A stretch of DNA of 64,000 bases from Pseudomonas sp. ICMP22404 (GTDB lineage: Bacteria; Pseudomonadota; Gammaproteobacteria; Pseudomonadales; Pseudomonadaceae): assembly GCF_006227205.1 (NCBI RefSeq), contig NZ_VCNG01000003.1, positions 372,001 through 436,000 of the forward strand, in the 5' to 3' direction. Under the pieces are notes generated by a model. It did no database searches, was not told the origin of the DNA, and saw nothing but the letters and a program-made list of their open reading frames with translations. This document shows positions 52,888 through 62,208 of this stretch, one piece after another (position 1 is the first letter of the stretch; each line of letters begins with the position of its first letter). The position numbers and the translations under genes are program-made.

Positions 52888-55244
52888 CCGAAGTTCCTGA
52901 GCTTGAGAGTGTCAACCGCCGGGATGCGGAATACGTGGCGAATGGCAGGCATCGCCGCAAAGGGAATGATCACCAACGCCGGCAGGATGACTCGCCAGAA
53001 ATCGCTGAAGGCAGGGTCGGTGTTGATCTTGAACCAGACATCGGTCAAGCGATGGTTGAGGACGGCGCCAAGGCCATACCCCAGGGGGATGGCGACAATG
53101 CCAGCGACCACGGCGATGCTCAGGGTTTCACAGAGCATGATCAGCGACACACTGCGGTCGCTGAAACCGAGGATCCGCAGTACACCGTACTCACCGCGCC
53201 GCCCCACGATGCTGAAGTTCATGCTGGTGATGGCAAACAACAGGGCGATGGCGATGCTCATCAACGCCGAGATATGGATGATCACCCAGATGTGCGAGCT
53301 GATTTCGAGAATGGAAGCGACAATGTTCTGCTTGGACGTTACCCGCACCACGCCCGGCAAGGCATAGATCGCGGCGTCGTCCAGGCCGCTGCTTCCCGCA
53401 TCGATCAGGTAGGCGCCGGTGAATTGCTCATCGAGGGCCAACATGCGCTGGGCGAAGCGTCGAGTGGTAATGATTTCGCCCGGCAGCGCCCCGGAAAACA
53501 CTCCGACAACCTTGGCCGGATAGAGATTGCCGCGCACCTTGAGGGTCAGCCGGTCTCCCGGACCCACACCCTGTGCGATAGCGATACGGCGCTCGATCAC
53601 CAAAGCTTCAAGGTCGCCGTCCAACAGCATCCGGCCTTCCATGAGGTTCACATGACGCACGCCGTCCGCCGGTTCGATACCCAGCAGACTGGCGTTGTCC
53701 AACTGCCCCTGGCCGCTGACCTGGGCACCGCCCTTGACGAAGGTCGACCAGCGACTGCCTGGCGCCAGGCCATTGAGACGGGCGATGTCCTCGTCCCACC
53801 AGGCCACGTCCAGGTCCACCACGCGGCTCCAGTTGTCACGCTCGACGTTGCTGATGGCGGTGCGTTCCATCGACGTCAGGGAAATGTAGAACGCGATGGT
53901 GATCGCGATACTCGCTGACATGGCCAGGACCGTCACCAGACTGATGCGCCAACTGCGCAGCAAGTTGCGTAACGAATAGCGGAACCAGAAAGGTCCGCCA
54001 ATGTGCCGCAGGCAAGCCACCATGCGCAGCGCCAGGGTTTGCTCTTGACCGGCACCGACATCACGCAAGGCGTCCATAGGTGTGATGCTGAGAATGGAAC
54101 GCATGGGCAGGTACATGCCCAGTGCAACGGTGCCGCACAGCAACAGGCCGGCTCGCCACAGATAAGGTGGCTTGAACATCAGTTGTGGCTCGGGCATGCC
54201 GATGGCTCGCGCGTAGTTCAAGCCGAACGCATACATGTCGAACAGCGCAAAGCCACAACCCAGGACCAACGCCAGTGCGATCAACATCAGTGCCGGCAAG
54301 CCATAGGCACAGGCCACCTGTCGACGGCTATAGCCCAGGGTCAGAAACATGGCGATCAGCGGCCGCTCTTCCTTGGCCCACTGATACATGAGGAAGAACA
54401 CCACCAGGGTCGACGACAGCGCAAAAATCAGCACCACCGTGGGCAGGAAGACCTTGAAGGTGTTGAGGTCCAGCTCGAGGAACTTCTGGCTGAACTGCTC
54501 CTGGCGCGGCAACACATAATCCACCGCCAGGCGTGACTGCGCGCGCTCGGTGATGCGCTGCTTGACCTGCGCGAGCGAGGCGTCCGGCGACAGGCTGAAC
54601 AACAGGCTGTTGATGGCCGAGAAGCCCAACTGCTGGTGCATCAGCGCCTGGTCGGCAAACAGCACGCACAGCGAACCGTTGCTGGGCACATAGACGCTGG
54701 GGTTGAGGGGTGCAACCAGGTATTCGGGGCTTTCGACAATCCCGATCACCTCCACCGGGTACTCGGCCCGCCCCGCGGTGAAGTTGAAACGATCCCCCAC
54801 GCCCTTGCCATGGAACTGCGCGCAGTTTCGCTCCAGAGCGATCCCCGTGGTCTCCATGGCCTCGGGCAGGCGTCCCTGCAAAACCTTCAAGCGGTTGACC
54901 GCCAGGAAGTCCTGCGCGGGTGCACTGACCATCAATCCAGCGACCGGCTGCTCACCGCCAAGGGGCGCCAGCCCGGGCATCAATAACCGATGATGAATGG
55001 CGGTCACGCCGTCGATGTCATCGAACGCCGGCAGGTTGATCAGGTCTTCGGGGGCAAAGATCACCTCCAACTCCGCCATGGCGGCATTGGACTGGATGTC
55101 CTCGACGGTGCTGAACAAACTGTCGATGGCCGAGTAGGCGCCCACCAGCACGCCAAAGGTCGAGGCACAGATCAGCGCAATGGTCAGCAACCGATAGCGA
55201 ATCACCAGAACCGAGCGAAGCACATGCCGTACCAGCATGTTCAT
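52884..55244 (-). CDS. ABC transporter permease, LolC/FtsX/MacB type
   Basis: A 786-aa permease. One N-terminal helix (about 15-38) is followed by a large periplasmic domain (about 40-280) and a block of helices (about 280-400). A second helix near 440-460 precedes a second periplasmic domain and three C-terminal helices (about 645-775). This is the duplicated FtsX layout of lipid/lipoprotein extractors rather than an importer. It overlaps the ATPase gene by 4 bp. It probably extracts the fatty product from the inner membrane. Confidence 0.88.
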   Translation of the reverse strand: MNMLVRHVLRSVLVIRYRLLTIALICASTFGVLVGAYSAIDSLFSTVEDIQSNAAMAELEVIFAPEDLINLPAFDDIDGVTAIHHRLLMPGLAPLGGEQPVAGLMVSAPAQDFLAVNRLKVLQGRLPEAMETTGIALERNCAQFHGKGVGDRFNFTAGRAEYPVEVIGIVESPEYLVAPLNPSVYVPSNGSLCVLFADQALMHQQLGFSAINSLLFSLSPDASLAQVKQRITERAQSRLAVDYVLPRQEQFSQKFLELDLNTFKVFLPTVVLIFALSSTLVVFFLMYQWAKEERPLIAMFLTLGYSRRQVACAYGLPALMLIALALVLGCGFALFDMYAFGLNYARAIGMPEPQLMFKPPYLWRAGLLLCGTVALGMYLPMRSILSITPMDALRDVGAGQEQTLALRMVACLRHIGGPFWFRYSLRNLLRSWRISLVTVLAMSASIAITIAFYISLTSMERTAISNVERDNWSRVVDLDVAWWDEDIARLNGLAPGSRWSTFVKGGAQVSGQGQLDNASLLGIEPADGVRHVNLMEGRMLLDGDLEALVIERRIAIAQGVGPGDRLTLKVRGNLYPAKVVGVFSGALPGEIITTRRFAQRMLALDEQFTGAYLIDAGSSGLDDAAIYALPGVVRVTSKQNIVASILEISSHIWVIIHISALMSIAIALLFAITSMNFSIVGRRGEYGVLRILGFSDRSVSLIMLCETLSIAVVAGIVAIPLGYGLGAVLNHRLTDVWFKINTDPAFSDFWRVILPALVIIPFAAMPAIRHVFRIPAVDTLKLRNFG

Positions 55245-55927
55245 GAGTCGGCCCTGTGCAGATTGCCCGAGCGCATCTCGTAGACATGATCGGCATGTTG
55301 CCCCAGCCCGGGGTTGTGCGTGACGATCACCACGGTGATCTGTTTCTCTGCCTGCATCTGGCGCAACAGTTCGAACACCCGCATCCCGGTCTCTTCATCC
55401 AGGCTGCCAGTGGGCTCGTCCGCAAGAATCAATTGCGGTTCCTTGATCAGCGCCCTCGCGATTGCCACCCGCTGCTGCTGGCCGCCCGACAGCTTGGAGG
55501 GGAATTTTTCGGCGTGCTCATGCAGCCCGACTTTTCGCAGGTACTCCTCGGCACGCGCATGGTCCCGTGGCGTGACCGAACGGATCGGCTCAAGCCCGGT
55601 CAACACGTTTTCCTTGACCGTCAACGTCGGGATCAGGTTGTGAAACTGGAAGATGAAGCCCACGCGCTCGGCCCGGAACCGGGTCAAGGCTTTGAAGTCC
55701 ATGCTGTCCAGGCTCGCGTCTCCCACGCGCACCTGGCCCTCATCGGCCCGATCCAAGCCGCCGAGTATATTGAGAAGCGTGGTTTTGCCCGATCCGGATA
55801 TACCCCGGATCACTGTCATGCTGGCGCGGGAAATGTCCAGGTTGATGCTGTTGAGCACCAGGCTGCGCTCATCGCCGCTGGGGTAGATTTTTTTCAGCCC
55901 ACTCAAGGAAATCAAAGGGATATCCAT
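55241..55927 (-). CDS. ABC transporter ATP-binding protein, LolD type
   Basis: A 228-aa ATPase with Walker [11 protein letters not shown] (about 41-50), signature [15 protein letters not shown], Walker [15 protein letters not shown] and switch His in VIVTHNPGL. Length and motifs match LolD/MacB-type ATPases that drive FtsX-like permeases. Its partner is the overlapping permease. Confidence 0.93.
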   Translation of the reverse strand: MDIPLISLSGLKKIYPSGDERSLVLNSINLDISRASMTVIRGISGSGKTTLLNILGGLDRADEGQVRVGDASLDSMDFKALTRFRAERVGFIFQFHNLIPTLTVKENVLTGLEPIRSVTPRDHARAEEYLRKVGLHEHAEKFPSKLSGGQQQRVAIARALIKEPQLILADEPTGSLDEETGMRVFELLRQMQAEKQITVVIVTHNPGLGQHADHVYEMRSGNLHRADS

Positions 55928-55945
55928 TTCGTCTACAACTCCAGT

Positions 55946-57076
55946 TCAGAGCGCTGCTTCAGCCAGATCGAGTCCGAAAACACCATAGCGCTTGGTCCGG
56001 CGCATCCCGACATTGCGCGCCAGCACGTAGCTGGATGGGTTGCGGTCGTCGATCCACATGGTGTCCACCCGATCGAAACGCGGTTCGGCATAACGGACGA
56101 TTTCATCACCGATCAACCGCCCGAGACCGCGCCCCTGTACCGACGGATCGGCGCCGATCAAGGCAATGACCGCCCCGTTGACGCTGCGCTTGTAGCGCCC
56201 CAACTTGAATAGATCGAACAAACCAAAGTGGCCCTTGAGCTGGCTCAGTATCTGGTTCAGATCCGGCAAAATCACAAAGAACGCCACCGCTCGGCCGTCG
56301 AGCTCGATCAGCTTGATCCCCTCCAGGTCGATGAAGGCTTTCACGCTGTCGATATGAAACTTGAAGCTGGGCTGGGAGATCGGCGCGACTTCGTAGTTTT
56401 CGGCAAAGGCGCTGTTGAACAGGCAGCGAATCTCTTCCAGATTGGACTTGAGGTCGGCACGCGTCGCCGTGCGCACACTGAACTGGCTGCCGGGCAGCAC
56501 TTTTTCACTGCGGCTGGCCTTGCGTCGCGCACGATACTGCTCGGCATCGACACCGTAGGTGCTGAAAGTGAACGCCAGGTCGAACCCTACCTGCTTGAGG
56601 GTCTCGGCATACCAGAGCGGGTTATAGGTTTGCAGCAGCGTCGGGGGACGCCCGTCCAGGTCTTCCAGCAGCAGCGCGGCGTCCTGGGTCGAGGTGTAGC
56701 TGTAAGGCCCCAGTAGCCTGGACTTGCCGCGAGCCCGGGCCCAATTGGCAACCGCTTCGAACAAGGCTCGCGCAACGGCAGGGTCAGGGGTCACCTCAAA
56801 AAAGCCGAAGAACACATGCTCGTCGCCGAAACGCTGGTTGTACTCGGCGTGGATGCTCACGCTTATCCGGCCTTGCGCCTGGCCCTGTCCGTCCACCGCC
56901 AGGAAATGCTCGATCTGCGCTTCGCGAAAGAACGGGTTGTGGCGTGGCGACAGGATGCGCTTCATGTCGCTGCGCAGGGGCGCCACCCACTTCGGATCGT
57001 CGGCGTACAAGCGGAAAGGCAGTTCGATGAACTGCTTCAGGCGCTTGGCTGTGTTCACTACTTCAATCGAGATCAT
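55946..57076 (-). CDS. GNAT-family acyltransferase
   Basis: A 376-aa protein with an N-terminal alpha/beta domain and a C-terminal GNAT domain. The acyl-CoA-binding loop motif is VQGRGLGRLIGDEIV (about 315-329), following the IALIGADP strand. Family members acylate amines. Placed next to a fatty-amine-forming enzyme it could N-acylate the product, but the acyl donor and acceptor are inferred. It overlaps the SRPBCC gene by 4 bp. Confidence 0.82.
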   Translation of the reverse strand: MISIEVVNTAKRLKQFIELPFRLYADDPKWVAPLRSDMKRILSPRHNPFFREAQIEHFLAVDGQGQAQGRISVSIHAEYNQRFGDEHVFFGFFEVTPDPAVARALFEAVANWARARGKSRLLGPYSYTSTQDAALLLEDLDGRPPTLLQTYNPLWYAETLKQVGFDLAFTFSTYGVDAEQYRARRKASRSEKVLPGSQFSVRTATRADLKSNLEEIRCLFNSAFAENYEVAPISQPSFKFHIDSVKAFIDLEGIKLIELDGRAVAFFVILPDLNQILSQLKGHFGLFDLFKLGRYKRSVNGAVIALIGADPSVQGRGLGRLIGDEIVRYAEPRFDRVDTMWIDDRNPSSYVLARNVGMRRTKRYGVFGLDLAEAAL

Positions 57077-57525
57077 GAGGCGTCCAGTAGTTGTTGCATA
57101 TTGCGATGACGGGCTTCGAAGATGCGGTCCATGTAGGCATCCACAAACAACCGCTCCAGTAATGCTCCCCCTATCGCCCTGTAAGTGACCCGATCGGTAT
57201 AGAGCGTGCCGCCGGCCGCCGCTGCGACCCGATGCTCGTGCCGGAAGGCACTCAACGGCCCCTTGATCATCTCGTCGATGAAGTATTCATTTTCCTTGAC
57301 CTCGCGAATGCCCACGGTCCAGTTGGCCGGGATGAACCCGAACATCCAGTGCCGGAAACGGAACTGGCGCCCCTGGGTGATCCGTAGATCGGCGATGTCG
57401 ATGTTGCCCAGCGGGGTGACGCGCTCAGGGAAAATCTTCGGGAAATTGACCCCCTCCATGCAGAAATCGAAGACCTCCGCACAACTACGCCCCTTGATCA
57501 GCGTGGTTTTTTCCAATACCGGCAT
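57073..57525 (-). CDS. SRPBCC (START-like) family protein
   Basis: A 150-aa protein with the helix-grip fold of polyketide cyclase/ligand-binding proteins: beta strands (MPVLEKTTLIKG, then FRHWMFGFIPANWTVGIREV) and a long C-terminal helix (LLERLFVDAYMDRIFEARHRNMQQLL). It probably binds a hydrophobic intermediate, as carrier, cyclase or dehydratase; no catalytic residues are identifiable. It begins 14 bp after the aminotransferase/reductase stop. Confidence 0.83.
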   Translation of the reverse strand: MPVLEKTTLIKGRSCAEVFDFCMEGVNFPKIFPERVTPLGNIDIADLRITQGRQFRFRHWMFGFIPANWTVGIREVKENEYFIDEMIKGPLSAFRHEHRVAAAAGGTLYTDRVTYRAIGGALLERLFVDAYMDRIFEARHRNMQQLLDAS

Positions 57526-57539
57526 TCGGGCTTCCTCGG

Positions 57540-60152
57540 TCAGATAGGTTCGGCGGTGGCAAGATTGAAACGCTCGGCGTATCGCTGCCAGGCGACAGGG
57601 TCGAGGGCTTTGTCGAAACTGCGGAAGCCGGCAAGCTTGAACCCATGGCGGCTGGACAACGCCTGGACCAGTTCCAGGTCATCGTTGCTCAGGTCCAGGC
57701 CGAGGCTGGTATGCCGGGAGAGGCCTTCCAGGGCGAGCATCATGGTTTCGGCCATGCAGGCGTAAGCCAGGTCGTCGGGGATGCCGTAGCGCGAGCCGAG
57801 TCGGGCGTCGCCGGGCATTTCGACAATGCCCCCATCGAGCACCAGCACGTCCGGGCGGCGAATGGCGATGTCCTGGCTGACATTGGCCGGCCTGGAGATG
57901 TCGCACAGGATGGCATCGGCGGCGATATCGTCCGCGCTGATGAACCGTTCGGCACTGTTGGTCGCGATCAACACCAGATCGGCGTCGGCCAGCGACTGCT
58001 GGACATCGTTGCTCCAGCGCAACGCCGTGTGGCGACCGTTTTCCTCCAGGAGCAGCGAGCCGAGGCTGGCACTGTCCTGCTCGTCCAGGCGCTGCGCGAT
58101 ATGCGCCAGCACGCTACCCGGTGCCGCCGTCGCCTGCGCGCTGTAGGCCACGAGCTGGTTGATCACTGAAGCGAAACGCGGGGTGTTGAAGCGTGCGCTC
58201 TTGGGGTTGCCCACCAGGGTGACCTGGCCGGCCTGCGCCACGATCAACCGTGCGATGGCCGAACCGATGCTGCCCGTCGCACCGACGACGGCGACGCGCA
58301 TGTCCTGCATCCGTCGCCCGGTCATGCGCACCGCGCGACAGGCGGCTTCTACCGCCGTCAGCAGGGTGTAGCTGTTGCCGGTGGTCAGGGCCACGCCTTT
58401 ATCCAGCAGGCGCATCCCTCCTCCCGTCACAATCGAAGTGTGCCCGCCCAATCCCACCAGGGTGGCGCCGCGCTGCCGCGCCATGTCGATGGCCTGGCCA
58501 ATCACCGCACACGACTCCTCCACGGGCATCTCGGCAAGCTGGGCCGCCGAACGCGGCACCATGATGAAGTCGCCCGTGACCGTGCGGCCCGTGGCGGGCG
58601 ATGTCAGCGTTACCGTGGAGACGAAGAATGGATCGAGCAGCGGGTTCAAGCGCTGTTCCAGCAGCTGCAACGACGACTGCGAGTAGTGGCTGAGGCTTTC
58701 ATCGAACTCGGCATAGTTCGACAGCTCCAGCGGATGGAGGACGAACGCGAAGTGGTTCTCCGCCACCGGCTCGCTGAAGTCCACCCCGTGCCTGGCTTGC
58801 CCGGCTGGCCCCGCAGGGCTGGGTTCTGCGTCCAGCAGGTGCGCCAGCAGCGTGCCTGTGCGCCCGTCCTCGACCCATTGCAGGGTCCGGGCCAGGGCCT
58901 GGATGAACCGCTCACATTCGGCACGGCCGGCAATCAACGGCGGTTCAACACGCATCACGTTGGCGCCATTGAGTGTCGGCGCCACGCGTATGCCTTCGAC
59001 GTTGAGCAGGTAACTGGCCAGGATCGGCACCAGGCTCTCCTGCTCGCCCATGATGCCAGTGAAGCCACCGTGGAATTGCGGATAGTGGCTGCGATCAAGC
59101 TGGAACTCGATGCCAATCAGATAACCTGTGCCACGCACTTCCTTGATGAACGAGGGGTGTCGTGCTGCCAGGGCCTTGAGCTGTTCAAGCAGGTACTGTC
59201 CGTTCTCACGCACGTTGTCCAACAGGCCCTGGCGCTCGTGCAGCAGATCCAGCACTTTCAGGCCGATGCGACAGGCCAGCGTGTTGCCGCCGAAAGTGGA
59301 CGAATGCTTGTTCTGGAAGTCCGCGCTGTAGGCGTTCTCGCTCAATAGACACGCACCGATGGGCATGACGCCGCCACCCAGGGCCTTGGCGAGCAGCAAG
59401 CAATCGGCTTGCACACCGGTACTGGCGAACAGGCTTCCGGTACGCCCCAGTCCGGTCTGCACCTCATCGATAATCAGCAATGTGCCGCTGCGGTCACAGG
59501 CTGCCCGGACTTGCCGCAGGTAATCGGCCGGCGGCAGGTTGATGCCGCCCTCCCCCTGAACCGGTTCGACAATGACCGCCGCATAGGCGCCCGGATATTG
59601 CTGCAGCTGGGTCTCAAGGGCGTGGATATCGCCGTAGTCGACAAAGTCGAAACCCGGCAACGGGGCCTGGAATCCCGCCTGGTATTTGTCCGAGCCGGTG
59701 GCAGAGAGCGCCCCCAGGGTCTTGCCGTGGAAACTGTGATACGTCGACAGAATACGTTTGCGTCCGGTCTTGATCAGACACGCCTTGAGAGCAGCCTCGA
59801 CTGTCTCCGCGCCACTGTTCTGGAAGGTCACGCTGCGGTACTGACCCGGTGCGATGGCAAGCAGCCGTTGCGCCAGCAGCCCACTTGCGGCGAGGCTCGA
59901 GGGCTGGACGAAGATCGGTTCCCGGGTCTGCTGGAAACTGGCCAGCTCCGCCAGCAACTCGTCCGGGCTGTGACCGAACGGCAACGCACCGTAAGCACCG
60001 AGAAAGTCCAGGTAGTCACGGCCTTCTTCGTCGTACAGATAGCAGCCTTCGCCTCGGACGAAGGTCTTATCGAGCCCGACCCGGCGAATCAGTTCACCAA
60101 TCTCGGGGTTCACGTATTGCTCAAACGGACTGATTTGCTGCCAGCGACTCAT
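57540..60152 (-). CDS. Fused class-III aminotransferase and acyl-ACP reductase (fatty-amine synthase candidate)
   Basis: An 870-aa didomain enzyme. Residues 1-430 are a class-III PLP aminotransferase (IIDEVQTG with Asp229, PLP-Lys256 in LLAKALGGG). Residues about 465-850 match cyanobacterial acyl-ACP reductase in order: LGGHTSIVT, LTTGNSYT, the NADPH motif VVGATGSIGSA (624-630), GGIVE, the thioester-forming Cys799 in AYACMAETMM, and RHGF near the end. The reductase would release an acyl-ACP as aldehyde, and the fused transaminase would convert that to a primary amine. The architecture parallels TamH. It overlaps the desaturase gene by 4 bp. Confidence 0.88.
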   Translation of the reverse strand: MSRWQQISPFEQYVNPEIGELIRRVGLDKTFVRGEGCYLYDEEGRDYLDFLGAYGALPFGHSPDELLAELASFQQTREPIFVQPSSLAASGLLAQRLLAIAPGQYRSVTFQNSGAETVEAALKACLIKTGRKRILSTYHSFHGKTLGALSATGSDKYQAGFQAPLPGFDFVDYGDIHALETQLQQYPGAYAAVIVEPVQGEGGINLPPADYLRQVRAACDRSGTLLIIDEVQTGLGRTGSLFASTGVQADCLLLAKALGGGVMPIGACLLSENAYSADFQNKHSSTFGGNTLACRIGLKVLDLLHERQGLLDNVRENGQYLLEQLKALAARHPSFIKEVRGTGYLIGIEFQLDRSHYPQFHGGFTGIMGEQESLVPILASYLLNVEGIRVAPTLNGANVMRVEPPLIAGRAECERFIQALARTLQWVEDGRTGTLLAHLLDAEPSPAGPAGQARHGVDFSEPVAENHFAFVLHPLELSNYAEFDESLSHYSQSSLQLLEQRLNPLLDPFFVSTVTLTSPATGRTVTGDFIMVPRSAAQLAEMPVEESCAVIGQAIDMARQRGATLVGLGGHTSIVTGGGMRLLDKGVALTTGNSYTLLTAVEAACRAVRMTGRRMQDMRVAVVGATGSIGSAIARLIVAQAGQVTLVGNPKSARFNTPRFASVINQLVAYSAQATAAPGSVLAHIAQRLDEQDSASLGSLLLEENGRHTALRWSNDVQQSLADADLVLIATNSAERFISADDIAADAILCDISRPANVSQDIAIRRPDVLVLDGGIVEMPGDARLGSRYGIPDDLAYACMAETMMLALEGLSRHTSLGLDLSNDDLELVQALSSRHGFKLAGFRSFDKALDPVAWQRYAERFNLATAEPI

Positions 60153-61177
60153 GACGGATTCTCGGTGGAATAAGGCGTGGAAACGGAGGATGAATGGCCG
60201 CAGGTCTGCCGATAGAGATCTGCCGCCATGCCTTGGGCCGCCACGATGCGTTCATGGGCAGGCCGCATGGCGTGATAGGGCAACGCCGGGAACAAATGAT
60301 GAAGCGCGTGATAACGCTGGCTCAGGGGCTCGAACAATTCCAGCCATCGCCCCTGGACAGCGTGGGTCGAGGAATCGCTCAGTTGCCACTGCAGGGACAC
60401 CGGCTGACCGCTGGAGGCATAGCGATGGGCCAGGCAGGTGCGGAACATGTTGATCCCCAGCACCCCATAGATGACAGCCAGGAACAGACCGATACGGGAC
60501 CAGGGCAACCATTCGGTCCCCGCCATCAGGATCAGCCCCCAGGCATACAGGCTGGTCAGCCCCTCGAGCAGGCGGTTGTATCCCGGTGAAGCACCGAACC
60601 GTGCGGCGCTGTTCCGATAGGCCGCATGCAGGGTGACGGCGCTGTAGCGCTCGATCACCACCCGGCGTAGCGACGGAATGCACCATGACAGCGGCCCGAC
60701 CAGGGCAAATCGCACCAACAGCAACAGCGGCGTCAGGAGCGTGCCCATCAGCAAAGTGAACAGGCTACGGCCAAACTGTCGTTGAAACGGCAGGTACTCC
60801 GGATCCTGTCGGGTGCCGTATCGCGTCAGCGTGTGGTGGTCCATGTGGCTCAGGTACAGAAACGACGGCAACAGCAGTGGAATCCCACAGGCCAGGTTCC
60901 ACATCAGGTTGAATCCCGGTACTGCTCGCCGAGGCATATGGACCAGTTCGTGGATGAACATGGCCGACCGATACAAGGTGAACACCGCCACCGAATAGAG
61001 CACCAGCCACGTCGGAAAGCGGCTGACGTCCAGCAATGACAAGGCGGTCCAGAACAGCGCGATGCTCACCCCGAAATCCAGGCGGTAACGCCACCCGTGA
61101 TGGCGCCGCAAGTCCTCGATCAATGGGCGCAACGCCGCGATAAACGCTCGCCCCTCCCGCTCGGGGACAGTCTTCAT
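60149..61177 (-). CDS. Membrane fatty acid desaturase
   Basis: A 342-aa integral-membrane di-iron desaturase with the three His boxes: HELVH (about 77-81), HMDHH (about 112-116) and HALHH (about 284-288, in RYHALHHLFP), plus four hydrophobic spans. ATG at 61177 overlaps the upstream stop by 4 bp; a TTG four codons earlier is less likely. It probably desaturates the carrier-bound acyl chain, as JamB/UndB-like enzymes do beside an acyl-AMP ligase and ACP. Confidence 0.88.
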   Translation of the reverse strand: MKTVPEREGRAFIAALRPLIEDLRRHHGWRYRLDFGVSIALFWTALSLLDVSRFPTWLVLYSVAVFTLYRSAMFIHELVHMPRRAVPGFNLMWNLACGIPLLLPSFLYLSHMDHHTLTRYGTRQDPEYLPFQRQFGRSLFTLLMGTLLTPLLLLVRFALVGPLSWCIPSLRRVVIERYSAVTLHAAYRNSAARFGASPGYNRLLEGLTSLYAWGLILMAGTEWLPWSRIGLFLAVIYGVLGINMFRTCLAHRYASSGQPVSLQWQLSDSSTHAVQGRWLELFEPLSQRYHALHHLFPALPYHAMRPAHERIVAAQGMAADLYRQTCGHSSSVSTPYSTENPS

Positions 61178-62196
61178 CGACGTTTCCAAATGACACCGTC
61201 CAGGTAGAAGTGATGAAGAACAACGATCAGGGGCACCAATCCAACCGAGGGCAGTTCCAAGCTCAGGACCAGCAGACTGGCCAGACCCAAGGTACTCAGC
61301 CAGACCCAGGGCCTGGCGCCCATGCGCCTTACCCAGCCATGGGCCACCCCCACCGCACCGGAGGGTGTTGGCTGCGCCTGGGTTCTGCGCAGGCCCGCCA
61401 GGACCGTCGAGGTGCAGACCAGGTGGTATTGCAAGGCATGGATGCTGGTGCCGATCAGAATCAGCGCATACAGGTCATCCACCAGCAGATACGCGGTGTT
61501 GTACAACCCCAACGACACCGCCAGCATCACCAGCACAAAACGGGGCATGCCTTCCCCATGTCGCCAATGGGCCCACTCGGTCACGATGAACTTCACGGTC
61601 ATGAGCGCGAATATCCCGTAGGCGAGCCAGGCCCAATACGGATCGAGCGCCGGTGTCGGGATGGAAATATTGGCGAACGGCAGCGCCTGCCCGAACAGCT
61701 GGTAGTCGCCGAAGTGGAATCCGCCATGGGTGATGCGGTACATCAAAGGAGCTGCGAAGCCCGCCAGCACCATGTCGCGAACCGGCTGGGTCGAATGCCG
61801 GTACCCGGCCTTCTTCGCATAGAGCGCGGCCACACCGAAGTGTTGCTTGCACACATGGTAGGGCTGCCAGTACACCCAGATTGCGACCAGCCAGGGCAAG
61901 GCATTCATCGCATACAACCCGACGCAAACCACCGAGATCAGGAGCAGGCTCGCCCAGAAGCGCACCTTGTGGCGCTGGTATTCAAGCGGTTCGGCGAACA
62001 ACCGGACGTGGGTGTGCAACACATGGGGAATGTCCAGGAACAGTGCGAACAGCAACGCACCGATCAGGAACGCCGGGCCCTGCATGATAGCCAGCAGCAG
62101 CGCCACCGAAATAAGCGGACCGCCAATCAGGATCGCCAGCGTGTCGGCTCGCGCACTGACGAACCACGCTGCCTTGTCAGAGATGGTATTGGACAT
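61174..62196 (-). CDS. Polytopic membrane protein with conserved His motifs, function unknown
   Basis: A 340-aa protein with about nine hydrophobic segments. Clustered histidines lie at membrane borders: DIPHVLHTHVR (about 55-65), PYHVCKQHFG (about 117-126), HALQYH (about 254-259) and a final LHHFYLDGVIWKRR. The pattern looks like a metal-binding membrane oxidase or desaturase-like enzyme, but not the classical desaturase boxes. It lies between the second ACP and the desaturase and overlaps the latter by 4 bp. AAGGGGC precedes the ATG. Confidence 0.75.
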   Translation of the reverse strand: MSNTISDKAAWFVSARADTLAILIGGPLISVALLLAIMQGPAFLIGALLFALFLDIPHVLHTHVRLFAEPLEYQRHKVRFWASLLLISVVCVGLYAMNALPWLVAIWVYWQPYHVCKQHFGVAALYAKKAGYRHSTQPVRDMVLAGFAAPLMYRITHGGFHFGDYQLFGQALPFANISIPTPALDPYWAWLAYGIFALMTVKFIVTEWAHWRHGEGMPRFVLVMLAVSLGLYNTAYLLVDDLYALILIGTSIHALQYHLVCTSTVLAGLRRTQAQPTPSGAVGVAHGWVRRMGARPWVWLSTLGLASLLVLSLELPSVGLVPLIVVLHHFYLDGVIWKRR

Positions 62197-62208
62197 GCTT
62201 TTGCCCCT

